From the NCBI RefSeq assembly GCF_015602705.1, contig NZ_CP059081.1, positions 2,179,702-2,243,701 on the forward strand: a DNA stretch of 64,000 nt, in the 5' to 3' direction. The DNA comes from Acinetobacter lwoffii (GTDB lineage Bacteria; Pseudomonadota; Gammaproteobacteria; Pseudomonadales; Moraxellaceae). The translations under genes were made by a program, and so were the position numbers. The notes below the pieces were generated by a model that was given only the letters and a program-made list of their open reading frames with translations, did no database searches and was not told where the DNA came from. Position 1 is the stretch's first letter. The number at the start of each line of letters is the position of its first letter. Shown here piece by piece: positions 46,783 to 55,971 of the stretch.

Positions 46783-48002
46783 TCGAAGTTCACCGGTAAT
46801 TCATTTTTACTATTGGCCATATCAGCAGAATTCTGTAATGAACTCAGTTGTGGTTTTAAGCGAACTCTGGTGCCATCCTCCAATGAAGATTCGCCATCTG
46901 CCAGCACCTGATCGCCCTCGCTCAGGCCGGATTTCACTTCTGACATGGCCAGGCCACGCAAGCCTAAAGTAATCTGCTGACGCTGTATTTTTCCATCACG
47001 TCCCATGAAGACCACGGCTTTATCTCCCTTAATACTGCTTAAAGCATCATTCGGAATCGCCAGTGCCCGTGCTCGTTTGGCCGTCTCGACATTCACCGAT
47101 ACCGTCATGTCCTGACGCAAAAAATCTGGCACGGGATTGACAGTAAGTCTGACTTCTACCGTACCTCGCTGTGGGTCGATACTTGGTGCAATAAAGTTAA
47201 TCCGGGCCGGGAAAGACTGATCCGGATAGGCATCGCTAATCACGGTAGCATTTTGCTGTAAGGCCAGTTGCGGTAAATTCCGCTCATCCAGGGGTACCCG
47301 GATTTCTGTGTTCCCCGTTAATGCAATGGTAAATAAAGTCTGTCCTGGCTGAACCAGATCACCCGGTTCGACATCGCGTGTCAGCACTGTACCGGCGACT
47401 GCAGCCCGAATCTTAGTTTTGGCCAGTTGAGCCTGTGCCACCGCCAGCTGTTCCCGAAGCAATGCTTCTTCGACTTGACCCGCAGCCAATGCTGTTGCTT
47501 TTACCCGGGCTGTCTCATAATTATTGCGCGCGACTCGTTCCGCTTCCACAGCCTGTTCGACTTCTTCCCTCGACAGGATGCCGGCTTCTGCATTACGTCT
47601 ACGTGCTGCTTCTCGGCTGGCCTGCTCCAACTGGGCTTTGGCACTGGCCAGTTCTGCTGCAGCCTGTGGCCGTCGGCTGCTTGCCAATTCAGTCAATGCC
47701 AGCTCAGCCTGTCTGACTTGGGCCAGCAATTCATCCGACTTCAATACCACTAGCAGATCACCCGGTTTAACCTGATCGCCTTCCTGCACCAGACGTTGCA
47801 GAACCACAGCACTAATTTCACTGCCTACCTGGGCACGTGATACTGTCGCAACACGTCCGGTCGCAACAACATTTTGTACTAGCGGCATGGCACTCAGCGT
47901 ATAACTGGGCACCACTGGCCCCTGCCACCAGCGAAATAGAGCAAACCCTACTGCCAGTAGCAATACGATAACGAGCAAAATTTTATAGCGGGCAGCGCGC
48001 AA
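46779..48002 (-). CDS. Periplasmic adaptor (membrane-fusion protein), HlyD/MacA family
   Basis: 407 residues: N-terminal membrane anchor (about 8-25), a split lipoyl domain (GSEISAVVLQRLVQEGDQV and AAVAGTVLTRDVEPGDLV), a long alpha-hairpin (about residues 85-190, Ala/Glu/Arg-rich) and a beta-barrel (PDQSFPARINFIAPSIDPQRG). TTG start at 48002 with GGAG seven bases upstream. With the ATPase and permease it forms a MacAB-like exporter that needs a TolC-type channel, not encoded here. Substrate unknown. Confidence 0.92.
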   Translation of the reverse strand: MRAARYKILLVIVLLLAVGFALFRWWQGPVVPSYTLSAMPLVQNVVATGRVATVSRAQVGSEISAVVLQRLVQEGDQVKPGDLLVVLKSDELLAQVRQAELALTELASSRRPQAAAELASAKAQLEQASREAARRRNAEAGILSREEVEQAVEAERVARNNYETARVKATALAAGQVEEALLREQLAVAQAQLAKTKIRAAVAGTVLTRDVEPGDLVQPGQTLFTIALTGNTEIRVPLDERNLPQLALQQNATVISDAYPDQSFPARINFIAPSIDPQRGTVEVRLTVNPVPDFLRQDMTVSVNVETAKRARALAIPNDALSSIKGDKAVVFMGRDGKIQRQQITLGLRGLAMSEVKSGLSEGDQVLADGESSLEDGTRVRLKPQLSSLQNSADMANSKNELPVNFD

Positions 48003-48345
48003 TGAGAATCTCCGGTTGATTCGTCTAATTTAAAATAAGAAAGTCAAAACTGTATTTATTTTTTCCCCTAAGGTTTAATTTACAACAAGTTTCTAATTGG
48101 AATTATAGGTATTTTATTGAGTTTGAAAAGAATGTTGAGTTCCTGTCCACTTTTATGAGCTAGCTTAAGTCGGTGTCAGTGAATTTAATCAATAACAGAT
48201 CCAGACACGGGATCAGGTAACAGAAAATTGTATTAAATTTCTCTTGAGTTCAAGGAATGGGAGCTTTCATTAAAAAACAGGCTAGATCATGATAGAGCTC
48301 GCCTGTTCAATCGCTTGGGTGTTTTAATTGGATATTAGTTAAATG
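48003..48345. other. Intergenic region with a terminator
   Basis: About 340 bp without a credible gene. On the minus strand AACAGGC (about 48302-48308) pairs with GCCTGTT (about 48276-48282), followed by TTTT: a terminator for the MFS-mlrC operon. Confidence 0.6.
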
Positions 48346-49869
48346 TTAGACCGTACGACGCAATGGCTGATCACGTTGCGCCAGACTTTTGCCCATCGGC
48401 ACGAGTCGTCTATCAGGATCAATCTTTTGCCAAGGCAGATCATTCGGGTCTGCTTTCATGGCACCAGGCGCTTTCGCGACCAAAATGGCAGCAGCCATGT
48501 CCTGAAAATCTGCACGAAAATGTACCGAGCTTTTCACTACGACAATCGTTTTATCTTCAGGCACAATACCAAAAATTCTAAACATATTACGATCGAGCAA
48601 CTGAGCTTTATAGGAACTGACTGCAATTTCAATACCGTCTATTTCCAGTAATACACTCGGGCCGATATCCGCCTCGACGCCATGCATCATGGGTCCGCCA
48701 TAGCTGAATTTTCCATCGCTATAGGCTTTGATTTTAAATTTAGCGCTAAATGGAGCATCCCCCGCAATACCCGATGTTCCGCCCAGTTGCGCATAAAAAT
48801 GCTGACCAAGCCCAAGCTGATATGCTTGTTGCACCACCGCAGGATCTACGATGAGGCCAATCAATCCATTTTTAACCTGATGCCGATGTAGCGCCGATAA
48901 CATCCCGGTCGTATTCGAATCACCACCGGCTCCCGGATTATCCTGAGTATCTGCAATCACCACAGGTTTGGTCGAATGATGCTGTTGATAAAGTTGAAGT
49001 GCCTGCAGCACGGCATGATCGGGTGATAAAAAATCCATATTCCAATGCGTTTCTTGTTGCAGCACATGGGCGATATAGCGTTGCATGGCCTGATCTAACT
49101 GCTCAACGTTTTCACTATAACCCCAGATACAACCACCACATTCCTCAAAATCTGCCGCCGGAAAACCCGGCGTGAAATTCATCTGGACAGAATTATTTTG
49201 CTCTAGCTGTTCCAGTAAATTCATGCATGATTGGGTAGGTTCCAGCTCGGTACATTGTGCATTCAGCGCAATCAAAAACGGCAGCTTATACATTTGCTTA
49301 TGCAGCTTTTTACCCCGGAATATTTGATCCAACACTTGAGCGCAACGTTGTCCGGTTTGGGCCATATCTACATGCGGATAGGTCCGATAGCAAATCAGCA
49401 CATCACTATGGGCAAACATCGCTTGCGTGACATTGGCATGGAAATCCAGACTGGCAATTACCGGAATATCCGGCCCAACTGCTTCACGAACCCGTCTTAA
49501 CAATTCGCCTTCACCATCATCCACCTGTTCACTGACCATAGCACCATGCAGATCCAGATACACCGCATCTGCCGGATGCTGCTGGATGCTTGCAATAATT
49601 TCATCACAGATCCGCTGGTAAGTGTCCTGCTCTACATGCGCTGAAGGTGAAGTTCCAGCCCAGATCACCGGTAAAAGTTGATACCCGAATTGTTCTGCTT
49701 GTTGAATAAAACCGCCAATCGGAATGTTCTGTTCCCAAAATTTCAGGACATCTGCGCCGCGGCTGAGCGGCGGAAATCCCCCACCCTGGACAAAATCGAC
49801 GTAGCTTGCTTTGGTCGGGGCAAAGGTATTGGTTTCATGTTGAAAGCCCGCAATGATGATTTTCTTCAT
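48346..49869 (-). CDS. M81-family metallopeptidase (MlrC-like)
   Basis: 507 residues. N-terminal IIIAGFQHETNTFAPTKASY, metal-site segments VYLDLHGAMVSE and IASLDFHANVTQAM, and DNPGAGGDSNTTGML are hallmarks of the M81/microcystinase C family. Family members cleave linear peptides or act on unusual amides; the native substrate here is unknown. It lies 30 bp after an MFS gene and opposite a LysR regulator, which suggests a substrate-inducible uptake-and-degradation unit. Confidence 0.9.
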   Translation of the reverse strand: MKKIIIAGFQHETNTFAPTKASYVDFVQGGGFPPLSRGADVLKFWEQNIPIGGFIQQAEQFGYQLLPVIWAGTSPSAHVEQDTYQRICDEIIASIQQHPADAVYLDLHGAMVSEQVDDGEGELLRRVREAVGPDIPVIASLDFHANVTQAMFAHSDVLICYRTYPHVDMAQTGQRCAQVLDQIFRGKKLHKQMYKLPFLIALNAQCTELEPTQSCMNLLEQLEQNNSVQMNFTPGFPAADFEECGGCIWGYSENVEQLDQAMQRYIAHVLQQETHWNMDFLSPDHAVLQALQLYQQHHSTKPVVIADTQDNPGAGGDSNTTGMLSALHRHQVKNGLIGLIVDPAVVQQAYQLGLGQHFYAQLGGTSGIAGDAPFSAKFKIKAYSDGKFSYGGPMMHGVEADIGPSVLLEIDGIEIAVSSYKAQLLDRNMFRIFGIVPEDKTIVVVKSSVHFRADFQDMAAAILVAKAPGAMKADPNDLPWQKIDPDRRLVPMGKSLAQRDQPLRRTV

Positions 49870-49899
49870 ATCCTGAATCCTTCCTATGCTACGTATTGA

Positions 49900-51228
49900 T
49901 TATTTATCGACAATTAAGGCAGCGCGTGTTACTTGCTCGGGAACAACTTGCTTTTTCAGTCTGAAGGCATAAATCAGGAAAGCGCCACCGAGCATCATGA
50001 TCACAGCAATCGTGAACCAGCCTGCCAGCATGGAACCGGTCATTGACTGTGCCATGCCCATAATATTTGGACTGACAAAACCACCGAGTAATCCAATACT
50101 GTTAATCAGGGCAATTCCGCCTGCTGCCGCACTACCGCTTAAGTATTTCGATGGAATCGACCAGAAAATGGTATAGGCACTAAACATAAAGGCCGTTGCG
50201 GTACAGATCGCAATAAAGGACAGCAGGAAATTCGCACTGATCACCGACAACATCAGACTGACTCCGGCCAATACCGTAGGCACTACACAATGCCATTTCC
50301 GTTCCTGCCATTTGTCCGAGCTGCGGGCAAAAATGATCATGAAAATTGCGCCGCATAAATATGGAATCGCCACCAGCCAGCCAATCATCTGCAAATTCTG
50401 GATACCGCCCGACTTCAGTAAAGATGGTAGCCAGAAGCCAATCGCATAGATCCCACAGATAATGGTGAAGTAGGCCAAGGCCATGAAATAAATCCAGGGA
50501 TCCTTTAATACCGCTTTAAAATTACTATGACCAGTGGCAGACTGATGTTGGGAAATTTCTTTCACCAATAAGGCTTTGTCCTCTTGAGACAGCCATTTTG
50601 CTTGTGAAGGATGATCGGTCAAATAAAAGTACGCTACGCAACCCAATAGCACGGTTAGCACAGCTTCTAATAAAAATAACCATTGCCAGCCAGAAAGATT
50701 ATAAATCTGATGGAAAGTACTCATAATTTGCGTCGATAACGGCGCACCTAACATGCCAGCGAGCGGCCCAGCCAGCATAACAATCACCATCACACGTGCC
50801 ATGCGTGCACCGGAATACCAATAGGTCAGATAGAAAATCATGCCCGGGGCAAAACCGGCTTCGAATACACCCAACAAAAAGCGCAAGATATAAAACATTT
50901 GTGGGGTGGTGACAAACAGCATCGACATGGAGGTCAGGCCCCACAAAATCATGATACGGGTAATGGTTTTTCTGGCGCCGACTTTTTCAAAATACAGGTT
51001 GGTTGGTACTTCAAACAGCACATAACCTAAAAAGAATATGCCGGCTGCCATGCCATAAATTGCATCGTTAAAGCCCAGCTCCTGCTGCATTTGTAACTTG
51101 GCAAATCCGATATTGATCCGGTCCAGATAAGCAAAGAAATAACACAGCAATAAAAATGGCAGTAGCCGCCAGCTTACTTTCTTGTAAATCTGGTCTAACC
51201 GTTGTTGACGGGAAGTTATTAAATCCAT
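49900..51228 (-). CDS. MFS transporter, anion:cation symporter family
   Basis: 442 residues, 12 spans. LLPFLLLCYFFAYLDRINIGFA and PTNLYFEKVGARKTITRIM are typical of the ACS family (phthalate, glucarate, tartrate transporters). It probably imports an organic acid or the M81 substrate. Same operon as the downstream M81 gene; diverges from lysR. Confidence 0.9.
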   Translation of the reverse strand: MDLITSRQQRLDQIYKKVSWRLLPFLLLCYFFAYLDRINIGFAKLQMQQELGFNDAIYGMAAGIFFLGYVLFEVPTNLYFEKVGARKTITRIMILWGLTSMSMLFVTTPQMFYILRFLLGVFEAGFAPGMIFYLTYWYSGARMARVMVIVMLAGPLAGMLGAPLSTQIMSTFHQIYNLSGWQWLFLLEAVLTVLLGCVAYFYLTDHPSQAKWLSQEDKALLVKEISQHQSATGHSNFKAVLKDPWIYFMALAYFTIICGIYAIGFWLPSLLKSGGIQNLQMIGWLVAIPYLCGAIFMIIFARSSDKWQERKWHCVVPTVLAGVSLMLSVISANFLLSFIAICTATAFMFSAYTIFWSIPSKYLSGSAAAGGIALINSIGLLGGFVSPNIMGMAQSMTGSMLAGWFTIAVIMMLGGAFLIYAFRLKKQVVPEQVTRAALIVDK

Positions 51229-51318
51229 CTAAAACTCCTTTTTATCTAGATCTTCTTATTGTTCAAAATCCATGTAAGCATGCTCCTGACTTGATAACAA
51301 TGTAATTTATTTAGCATA

Positions 51319-51339
51319 CTGATGCTTTAAAAGCATCAG
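51319..51339. promoter_or_regulatory. Perfect palindrome in the lysR leader, overlapping its Shine-Dalgarno
   Basis: CTGATGCTTT and AAAGCATCAG around a central A, ending 7 bases before the regulator ATG; the only Shine-Dalgarno-like bases (AGAG) overlap the right arm. It can act as a dyad operator for the LysR protein (a T-N11-A-like dyad) or, in RNA, as a hairpin hiding the start. It is followed by GTTTTT. Confidence 0.6.
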
Positions 51340-51346
51340 AGTTTTT

Positions 51347-52285
51347 ATGGACAGAAACTTGCAATTCCTTGCGCCACTGAACGGAATCAATGAAAAGCGT
51401 TTGCGTTATTTCTATACGGTGATGATGTTTGGCTCGATGTGCAAAGCGGCAGATATCCTGAATATTGAACAGTCCGCCATGAGCCGACAAATTCAACTCT
51501 TTGAATCAGAATTAAAAATAAACCTGTTCAAACGTAAGGGTCGGCATATTATTCCGACTGAAGCCGCCTATCTGGTACTTGAGTATTTCAAGGAAAATAA
51601 AAATCGTGAAAATGAATTATTTGATAGTTTATTTCAGCTGCAATCTTCTCAACTCGGCAAAGTGAACATTGTTTCAAGTGAAAGTTATATGCAACACATG
51701 ATTTATGATGTACTTCGACATGTGCATTATAAATATCCAAATCTTGAAATCCAGTTAGAATTAATGAGTGCCCAGCATGTGGTACGACATATTGTGGACA
51801 GCCTGGCGCATATTGGACTGGCGTATAATCCTCCATTTCATACAGACATCAGCACCATTGCCCATAAAACAGAACCTTTTATTCTGGCTGTTCCTGCCGG
51901 TCCTCCTCTTGCCAAGCTCAAGCATCGCATTTGTCTTTCCGAAATTTCAGACTATAAATTTGCCTTAATACCCGTAGGGCATGGTTTCCGTCAGCTACTC
52001 GACAGTGAAATGGTGCGCTTACAAGTGAACCTGAATATTGGTCTGACCACCACTTCTATTTATGCCTTAAAAAATTATGTGGTGGCTGGACATGGGATTT
52101 CCGCCATGCGCTATGCAGATATCGCAGATGCGGTTAAAGAAGGTCAGGCCGTTGCCTTAACTATTGATTCCGAGCTGTGCAACACGGCTCAGACCCAATT
52201 GATGGTCCGCAAAAATACCCATTTGTCAGAGTCGAAACATTTATTAATTGAGCGTATTCGTTCTAGTTTTGATTTGCTCTTTTAA
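51347..52285 (+). CDS. LysR-family transcriptional regulator
   Basis: 312 residues. Helix-turn-helix near residues 20-42 (FYTVMMFGSMCKAADILNIE, QSAMSRQIQLFE) and a periplasmic-binding-like effector domain. It diverges from the MFS-M81 operon across 118 bp, the classic arrangement for a LysR activator of an uptake/catabolic operon. Its leader contains a perfect palindrome. Confidence 0.92.
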   Translation: MDRNLQFLAPLNGINEKRLRYFYTVMMFGSMCKAADILNIEQSAMSRQIQLFESELKINLFKRKGRHIIPTEAAYLVLEYFKENKNRENELFDSLFQLQSSQLGKVNIVSSESYMQHMIYDVLRHVHYKYPNLEIQLELMSAQHVVRHIVDSLAHIGLAYNPPFHTDISTIAHKTEPFILAVPAGPPLAKLKHRICLSEISDYKFALIPVGHGFRQLLDSEMVRLQVNLNIGLTTTSIYALKNYVVAGHGISAMRYADIADAVKEGQAVALTIDSELCNTAQTQLMVRKNTHLSESKHLLIERIRSSFDLLF

Positions 52286-52616
52286 ATTGCTTATAAAATT
52301 TAGGCAATAAAAAAGCCACTTAAATAAGCGGCTGATTTATAAAAAGAATTTTGGTGGAGGTGGCGTCAATTGAACTCAAAACCTAACTCATTCATTTTAA
52401 AGCTCTTTTATTGAATAAAAAAATTCATTGACCCAATTTTGACCCATATTAGATTTAGTGCATTGAATCACTTTAAAATCTTGTTCAAATCCGAATTCAG
52501 GATTTGAAGTGGCGTACGGCATTATAGCAGAAAATTACACCTAAAAATAAATGCAATGTTATAACATTTCAATTAGCTCATTATGATATTAATAATCACA
52601 TCAACCTCAGTATAGT
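52286..52616. other. Intergenic region with a tmRNA 3'-end-like attachment scar
   Basis: 52350-52378, read on the minus strand, gives GAGTTCAATT then GCCACCTCCACCAAA, matching the T-arm/acceptor end of Acinetobacter-type tmRNA with a few mismatches. ssrA 3' ends are common integration targets, and here a degraded copy marks the border of an accessory region. The tmRNA gene itself is not in the window and no integrase is seen. A weak terminator (AGCC-CTT/AAG-GGCT) follows lysR near 52310. Confidence 0.55.
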
Positions 52617-53609
52617 TCAATTTTTTAATTTGTACTTTTGCTTAGGACTCTTAGGCTTATCAGGAAGGGTACGTTCAATCACACCTGCTTCTAATGCTGG
52701 AGTTAAATAATTTTTTTGGAATGTGGCTCGATGGGACAAGTCTAATAGAGCCATAAGCTCAGTTAAGCTATATGCTTTCTGCTCCATATTCTGGATGAGA
52801 CGTTTAACTTGATCGCTAACTTGTACGCTAGCTTGAGCGGTATATTGATCGCTGGCATCAGAACTAAGTATTGCATCTAGAATCATCTGCAAAATAAACT
52901 CAATAAAAGGTGCAGAATCTGAGCGATCTGTGCTCGCTTGCAATGCATCGTAATAAGCTTTTTGGTTTTGATAAATCAAGCTTTCTACAGGGATATTGAG
53001 AAAAATTGGATTCCACTGGCTTAAGATTAAAGTTTGCCATAAACGCCCCATCCGCCCATTGCCATCAGCAAATGGGTGTATAAACTCAAATTCATAATGA
53101 AATACTGAACTCTGAATTAATGGATGCTCATTACCCTCAGCCAACCAATGCAATAATTCTCCCATTAAACGGTGAACTTGATTCGCAGGCGGAGCCATAT
53201 GCACGACCCGATCCCCTGACATCACACCCACACCACTATGGCGATACTGTCCAACCTCATCAATCAGTCCTGTCATCAATATTTGATGTGCTTTAAGCAA
53301 ATGCGATTCTTGATCAGGATTCCAATCTTGAATTTCTTCATATGCCTTTAGGGCATTACGTACCTCTTGCACTTCTTTAGGTGGAGCGATAACGGTCTTG
53401 CCATTCAGGATTGCGGTGATTTGCTCTGTACTCAAGGTATTCCCTTCAATTGCTAAAGACCCTTGAATCGTTCGAATACGATTGGCTTTTCGCAATTTAA
53501 GGCTATCTTGGATTTGGGTTAATGCAGTCAAACGCCCTATTGATTCACTAATTTGTGCAATCAAGTGAATAATTTTAGAGGTGATCGTATAAGGCGGTTG
53601 ATATTTCAT
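52617..53609 (-). CDS. Fic-domain protein with C-terminal winged helix
   Basis: 330 residues from ATG 53609 (GAGGA upstream; an ATG four codons earlier overlaps that site). Fic core HPFADGNGRMGR (from residue 178) has all AMPylation residues. The inhibitory motif SLAIEGN (Ser51-Glu55-Gly56) precedes it, so it is a class II, auto-inhibited Fic. The C-terminal ~70 residues (YSLTELMALLDLSHRATFQ) look like a winged helix. Likely AMP transferase on an unknown target; stand-alone of this type are not classical toxins. Confidence 0.92.
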   Translation of the reverse strand: MKYQPPYTITSKIIHLIAQISESIGRLTALTQIQDSLKLRKANRIRTIQGSLAIEGNTLSTEQITAILNGKTVIAPPKEVQEVRNALKAYEEIQDWNPDQESHLLKAHQILMTGLIDEVGQYRHSGVGVMSGDRVVHMAPPANQVHRLMGELLHWLAEGNEHPLIQSSVFHYEFEFIHPFADGNGRMGRLWQTLILSQWNPIFLNIPVESLIYQNQKAYYDALQASTDRSDSAPFIEFILQMILDAILSSDASDQYTAQASVQVSDQVKRLIQNMEQKAYSLTELMALLDLSHRATFQKNYLTPALEAGVIERTLPDKPKSPKQKYKLKN

Positions 53610-53808
53610 GCCATTCCTCATTGATGTAAAAACAAAGCACAGTTGATTAAACTCTAAAATATTAATATTTCATAGCTTAGTGAGTAATATCTGCTATTAA
53701 CATGCTTATCTTTTCTGAAACAGTGAGCTAACTAATCGCTATTTCTTTTAAAATAAACCTATGCATTCTCGTTAAAATACTTAGGTTTCTTCATTACAGG
53801 ACAGCATT

Positions 53809-54486
53809 ATGTTTATTCATGCCGACTTCTCACAACCCGTCATCATCAAACCAGAAGATTACCATTGGGTGAAATCTCCAGGAGGTGAAGTCGATAGAAT
53901 GATGCTTGATCGTATTGGCGATGAGAAAGCACGTGCAACTAGCCTTGTGAAATACGCACCAGAATCTGCCTTTCCTGAACATCAACATCCTTTGGGTGAA
54001 GAAGTCCTCATATTGTCAGGCATTTTTACCGAGAATGCTGAAGATGATTATCCGGTAGGCTGGTATTTACGTAACCTCCATCATTCAACTCATCGGGTTT
54101 CCAGTAAAGCAGGTTGTTTAATCTTTGTGAAACTGATGCAAATGACTGAACATGAGAGAGAACCAACCCGGATTAACACCAATGACTTAGCGAATTAGAA
54201 GCTTACCCAACGTCGGATGATATGCCCGCTATTTCAATCTGAACATGAGCAGACCTATTTAGAAAAGCTAGAACCTGATCAAATTTTCGTAGAGAAATCA
54301 GAACAAGGGATTGAATTGTTCATTATTAAAGGTCAATTATTTTGCGGCACTGAAATATATCCAGCAGGTTCGTGGGTCCGTCTTCCCCTCAATAGTGCTG
54401 CTAAATTTCAGGCAGGTCCATCAGGCGCAACGCTTTATGTCAAAACTGGTCATCTACAACATGCCATAGATGCGTGGGTGAAATGA
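53809..54486 (+). pseudogene. Bicupin (ChrR-like) gene split by an amber codon
   Basis: Cupin 1: 53809-54198, 129 residues, with HQHPLGEEVLILSG (metal-binding His/Glu) and GWYLRNLHHSTH. TAG at 54196-54198 is followed in the same frame by KLTQRR and, from ATG 54217, by 89 residues of a second cupin ending VKTGHLQHAIDAWVK. Family members are normally one protein of about 220 residues with both cupins, so the TAG is a lesion, or the halves are made separately. The second cupin has lost its first His motif. Confidence 0.82.
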
Positions 54487-54568
54487 ACAATAATGTGTTT
54501 CCGAAATGAAGCTGTCTCGTGTCTAGAATACTTGGAGCAGTCCACTTACCACTTTTAAAACTCATACA

Positions 54569-54594
54569 AAATGTAATGATATATCACTACATTT
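54569..54594. promoter_or_regulatory. 26-bp near-perfect palindrome upstream of the second fic gene
   Basis: Left arm AAATGTAATGATA, right arm TATCACTACATTT: 12 of 13 positions pair. It lies 55 bp before the ATG, a likely dimeric-repressor operator. No repressor gene is adjacent, so self- or distant regulation. Confidence 0.6.
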
Positions 54595-54648
54595 CTGATC
54601 TTTATTTTTTCATGTATGATCAACTAAGACAAATTCAGGGATAAGGTA

Positions 54649-55380
54649 ATGTTTGAAACTATCGATGATTTAAAGAAAAAATTAGATCAACATCGCCCCC
54701 TCTCTCATTCAATTGTAAAAAATTTACAAGAAGACCTTATTCTTCGCTGGACTTATCATTCAAATGCAATTGAAGGTAATACACTTACTCTACTAGAAAC
54801 AAAAGTAGTACTGGAGGGTATTACTGTTGGTGGAAAGGCATTAAGAGAACACTTCGAAGCGATCAACCATAGAAATGCAATTTACTATGTTGAAGATATT
54901 ATTCGAAAAGAAGAACCTTTTTCTGAATGGCAAATTCGTAATATCCATCAACTCATTTTAAAGAATATTGATGATGATAATGCTGGACGTTATCGTCAAC
55001 AAAACGTCCTGATATCAGGTGCTACCACTACCCCACCTGACTATACTTTGTTAAATGATAAGATGGCTCAATTGGTAGATTGGTATAATAGTGAAGCACA
55101 TAAGCTTCATCCTATTGAACGTGCTGCTAAAGTACATGCGGATTTTGTAGGTATCCATCCCTTCATTGATGGTAATGGGCGTACATCACGCCTATTGATG
55201 AATCTAGAATTACTTAAAGCTGGTTATCCACCTTGTGTTATTACAGTAGAAAATCGTTTGGCTTACTATGAGGCTCTTGATCAGTGGATGGCTTACGGAA
55301 AAACCGAAGCCTTTATCAAGTTAGTCTCCGATGCAGTGCTAGAAGGATTTAAACCATATCAGGTGGTATTAGGTATTTAG
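54649..55380 (+). CDS. Fic-domain protein, short form
   Basis: 243 residues. Inhibitory motif SNAIEGN (Ser38-Glu42-Gly43) near the N-terminus and Fic motif HPFIDGNGRTSR (from residue 170). No C-terminal winged helix, unlike the Fic protein 1 kb upstream. Class II Fic, predicted AMP transferase held inactive by Glu42. A long palindrome precedes it and IS debris follows 30 bp after its stop. Confidence 0.92.
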   Translation: MFETIDDLKKKLDQHRPLSHSIVKNLQEDLILRWTYHSNAIEGNTLTLLETKVVLEGITVGGKALREHFEAINHRNAIYYVEDIIRKEEPFSEWQIRNIHQLILKNIDDDNAGRYRQQNVLISGATTTPPDYTLLNDKMAQLVDWYNSEAHKLHPIERAAKVHADFVGIHPFIDGNGRTSRLLMNLELLKAGYPPCVITVENRLAYYEALDQWMAYGKTEAFIKLVSDAVLEGFKPYQVVLGI

Positions 55381-55410
55381 CAAAGCTTGTACGGTAGCTC
55401 GGACAAAAAT

Positions 55411-55588
55411 GAGACTGTAAATTAAATTGTGTAATTGCCTGAATTTGCTATGTTCATATTCACAACGGAGTCAGGCAACATGATGAACGAACAAAAACTA
55501 AAAGACCTTGCTGCAGAATTTGCTAAAGGAATCAAAACAGAAGAAGATCTCAATCAATTCACCCAATTGTTGACTAAACTCACTCAAC
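55411..55588 (+). mobile_element. IS256-family left-end fragment
   Basis: Starts GAGACTGTAAATTAAATTGT, an IS256-type terminal repeat, followed by the leader and the first ~37 codons of a transposase (MMNEQKLKDLAAEFAKGIKT, as in ISAba26-like elements by memory). The remainder is replaced by IS66 sequence. Confidence 0.7.
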
Positions 55589-55938
55589 ATCATCCGACGG
55601 TTCCATCGAGTTCAACCACTGCCAAGGCCATCAATTACAGTCTGAAGCGTTGGCCAGCCTTAAGCCGCTATCTGGATGATGGCAATCTACCCATTGACAA
55701 TAACTGGGCAGAGAACTCAATGCGCCCCTGGGCATTGGGCCGTAAGAACTGGTTGTTTGCAGGTTCGCTGCGCAGTGGACAGCGAGCGGCAAATATCATG
55801 ACTTTAATCCAGTCAGCAAAGCTGAATGGGTTGGATCCGTATGCCTATCTCAGTGATGTGCTGAAAAGGCTGCCGACGCATAAAGCGACCCAAATAGAAG
55901 AATTACTACCACATCGCTGGAAATCCAACTCAAATTAA
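55480..55938 (+). pseudogene. Chimeric transposase: IS256 N-terminus fused to IS66 C-terminus
   Basis: In-frame fusion of 152 codons. The first ~37 are IS256-family; from about STTAKAINYSLKRWPALSRY the protein is the IS66 (TnpC) C-terminus with LPIDNNWAENSMRPWALGRK, which holds the last acidic residue. The junction is near KLTQHHP (about 55585-55600). The DDE core of neither parent is complete, so it is not an active transposase, yet it is an uninterrupted ORF with the IS256 start signals. Confidence 0.85.
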
Positions 55939-55969
55939 AAAATAGGCATGGGGTTCAGCGGACGCTTAC
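55589..55969 (+). mobile_element. IS66-family right-end fragment
   Basis: 3' part of tnpC and the right terminus ending GGTTCAGCGGACGCTTAC at 55969. No left end or tnpA/tnpB in the window. The right end abuts a truncated host gene. Confidence 0.78.
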
Positions 55970-55971
55970 GT

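Noticed and set aside
54196..54198. Pyrrolysine/selenocysteine-type recoding of the TAG in the bicupin gene
   Set aside because: No recoding machinery or stem-loop is visible; a simple nonsense mutation is enough.
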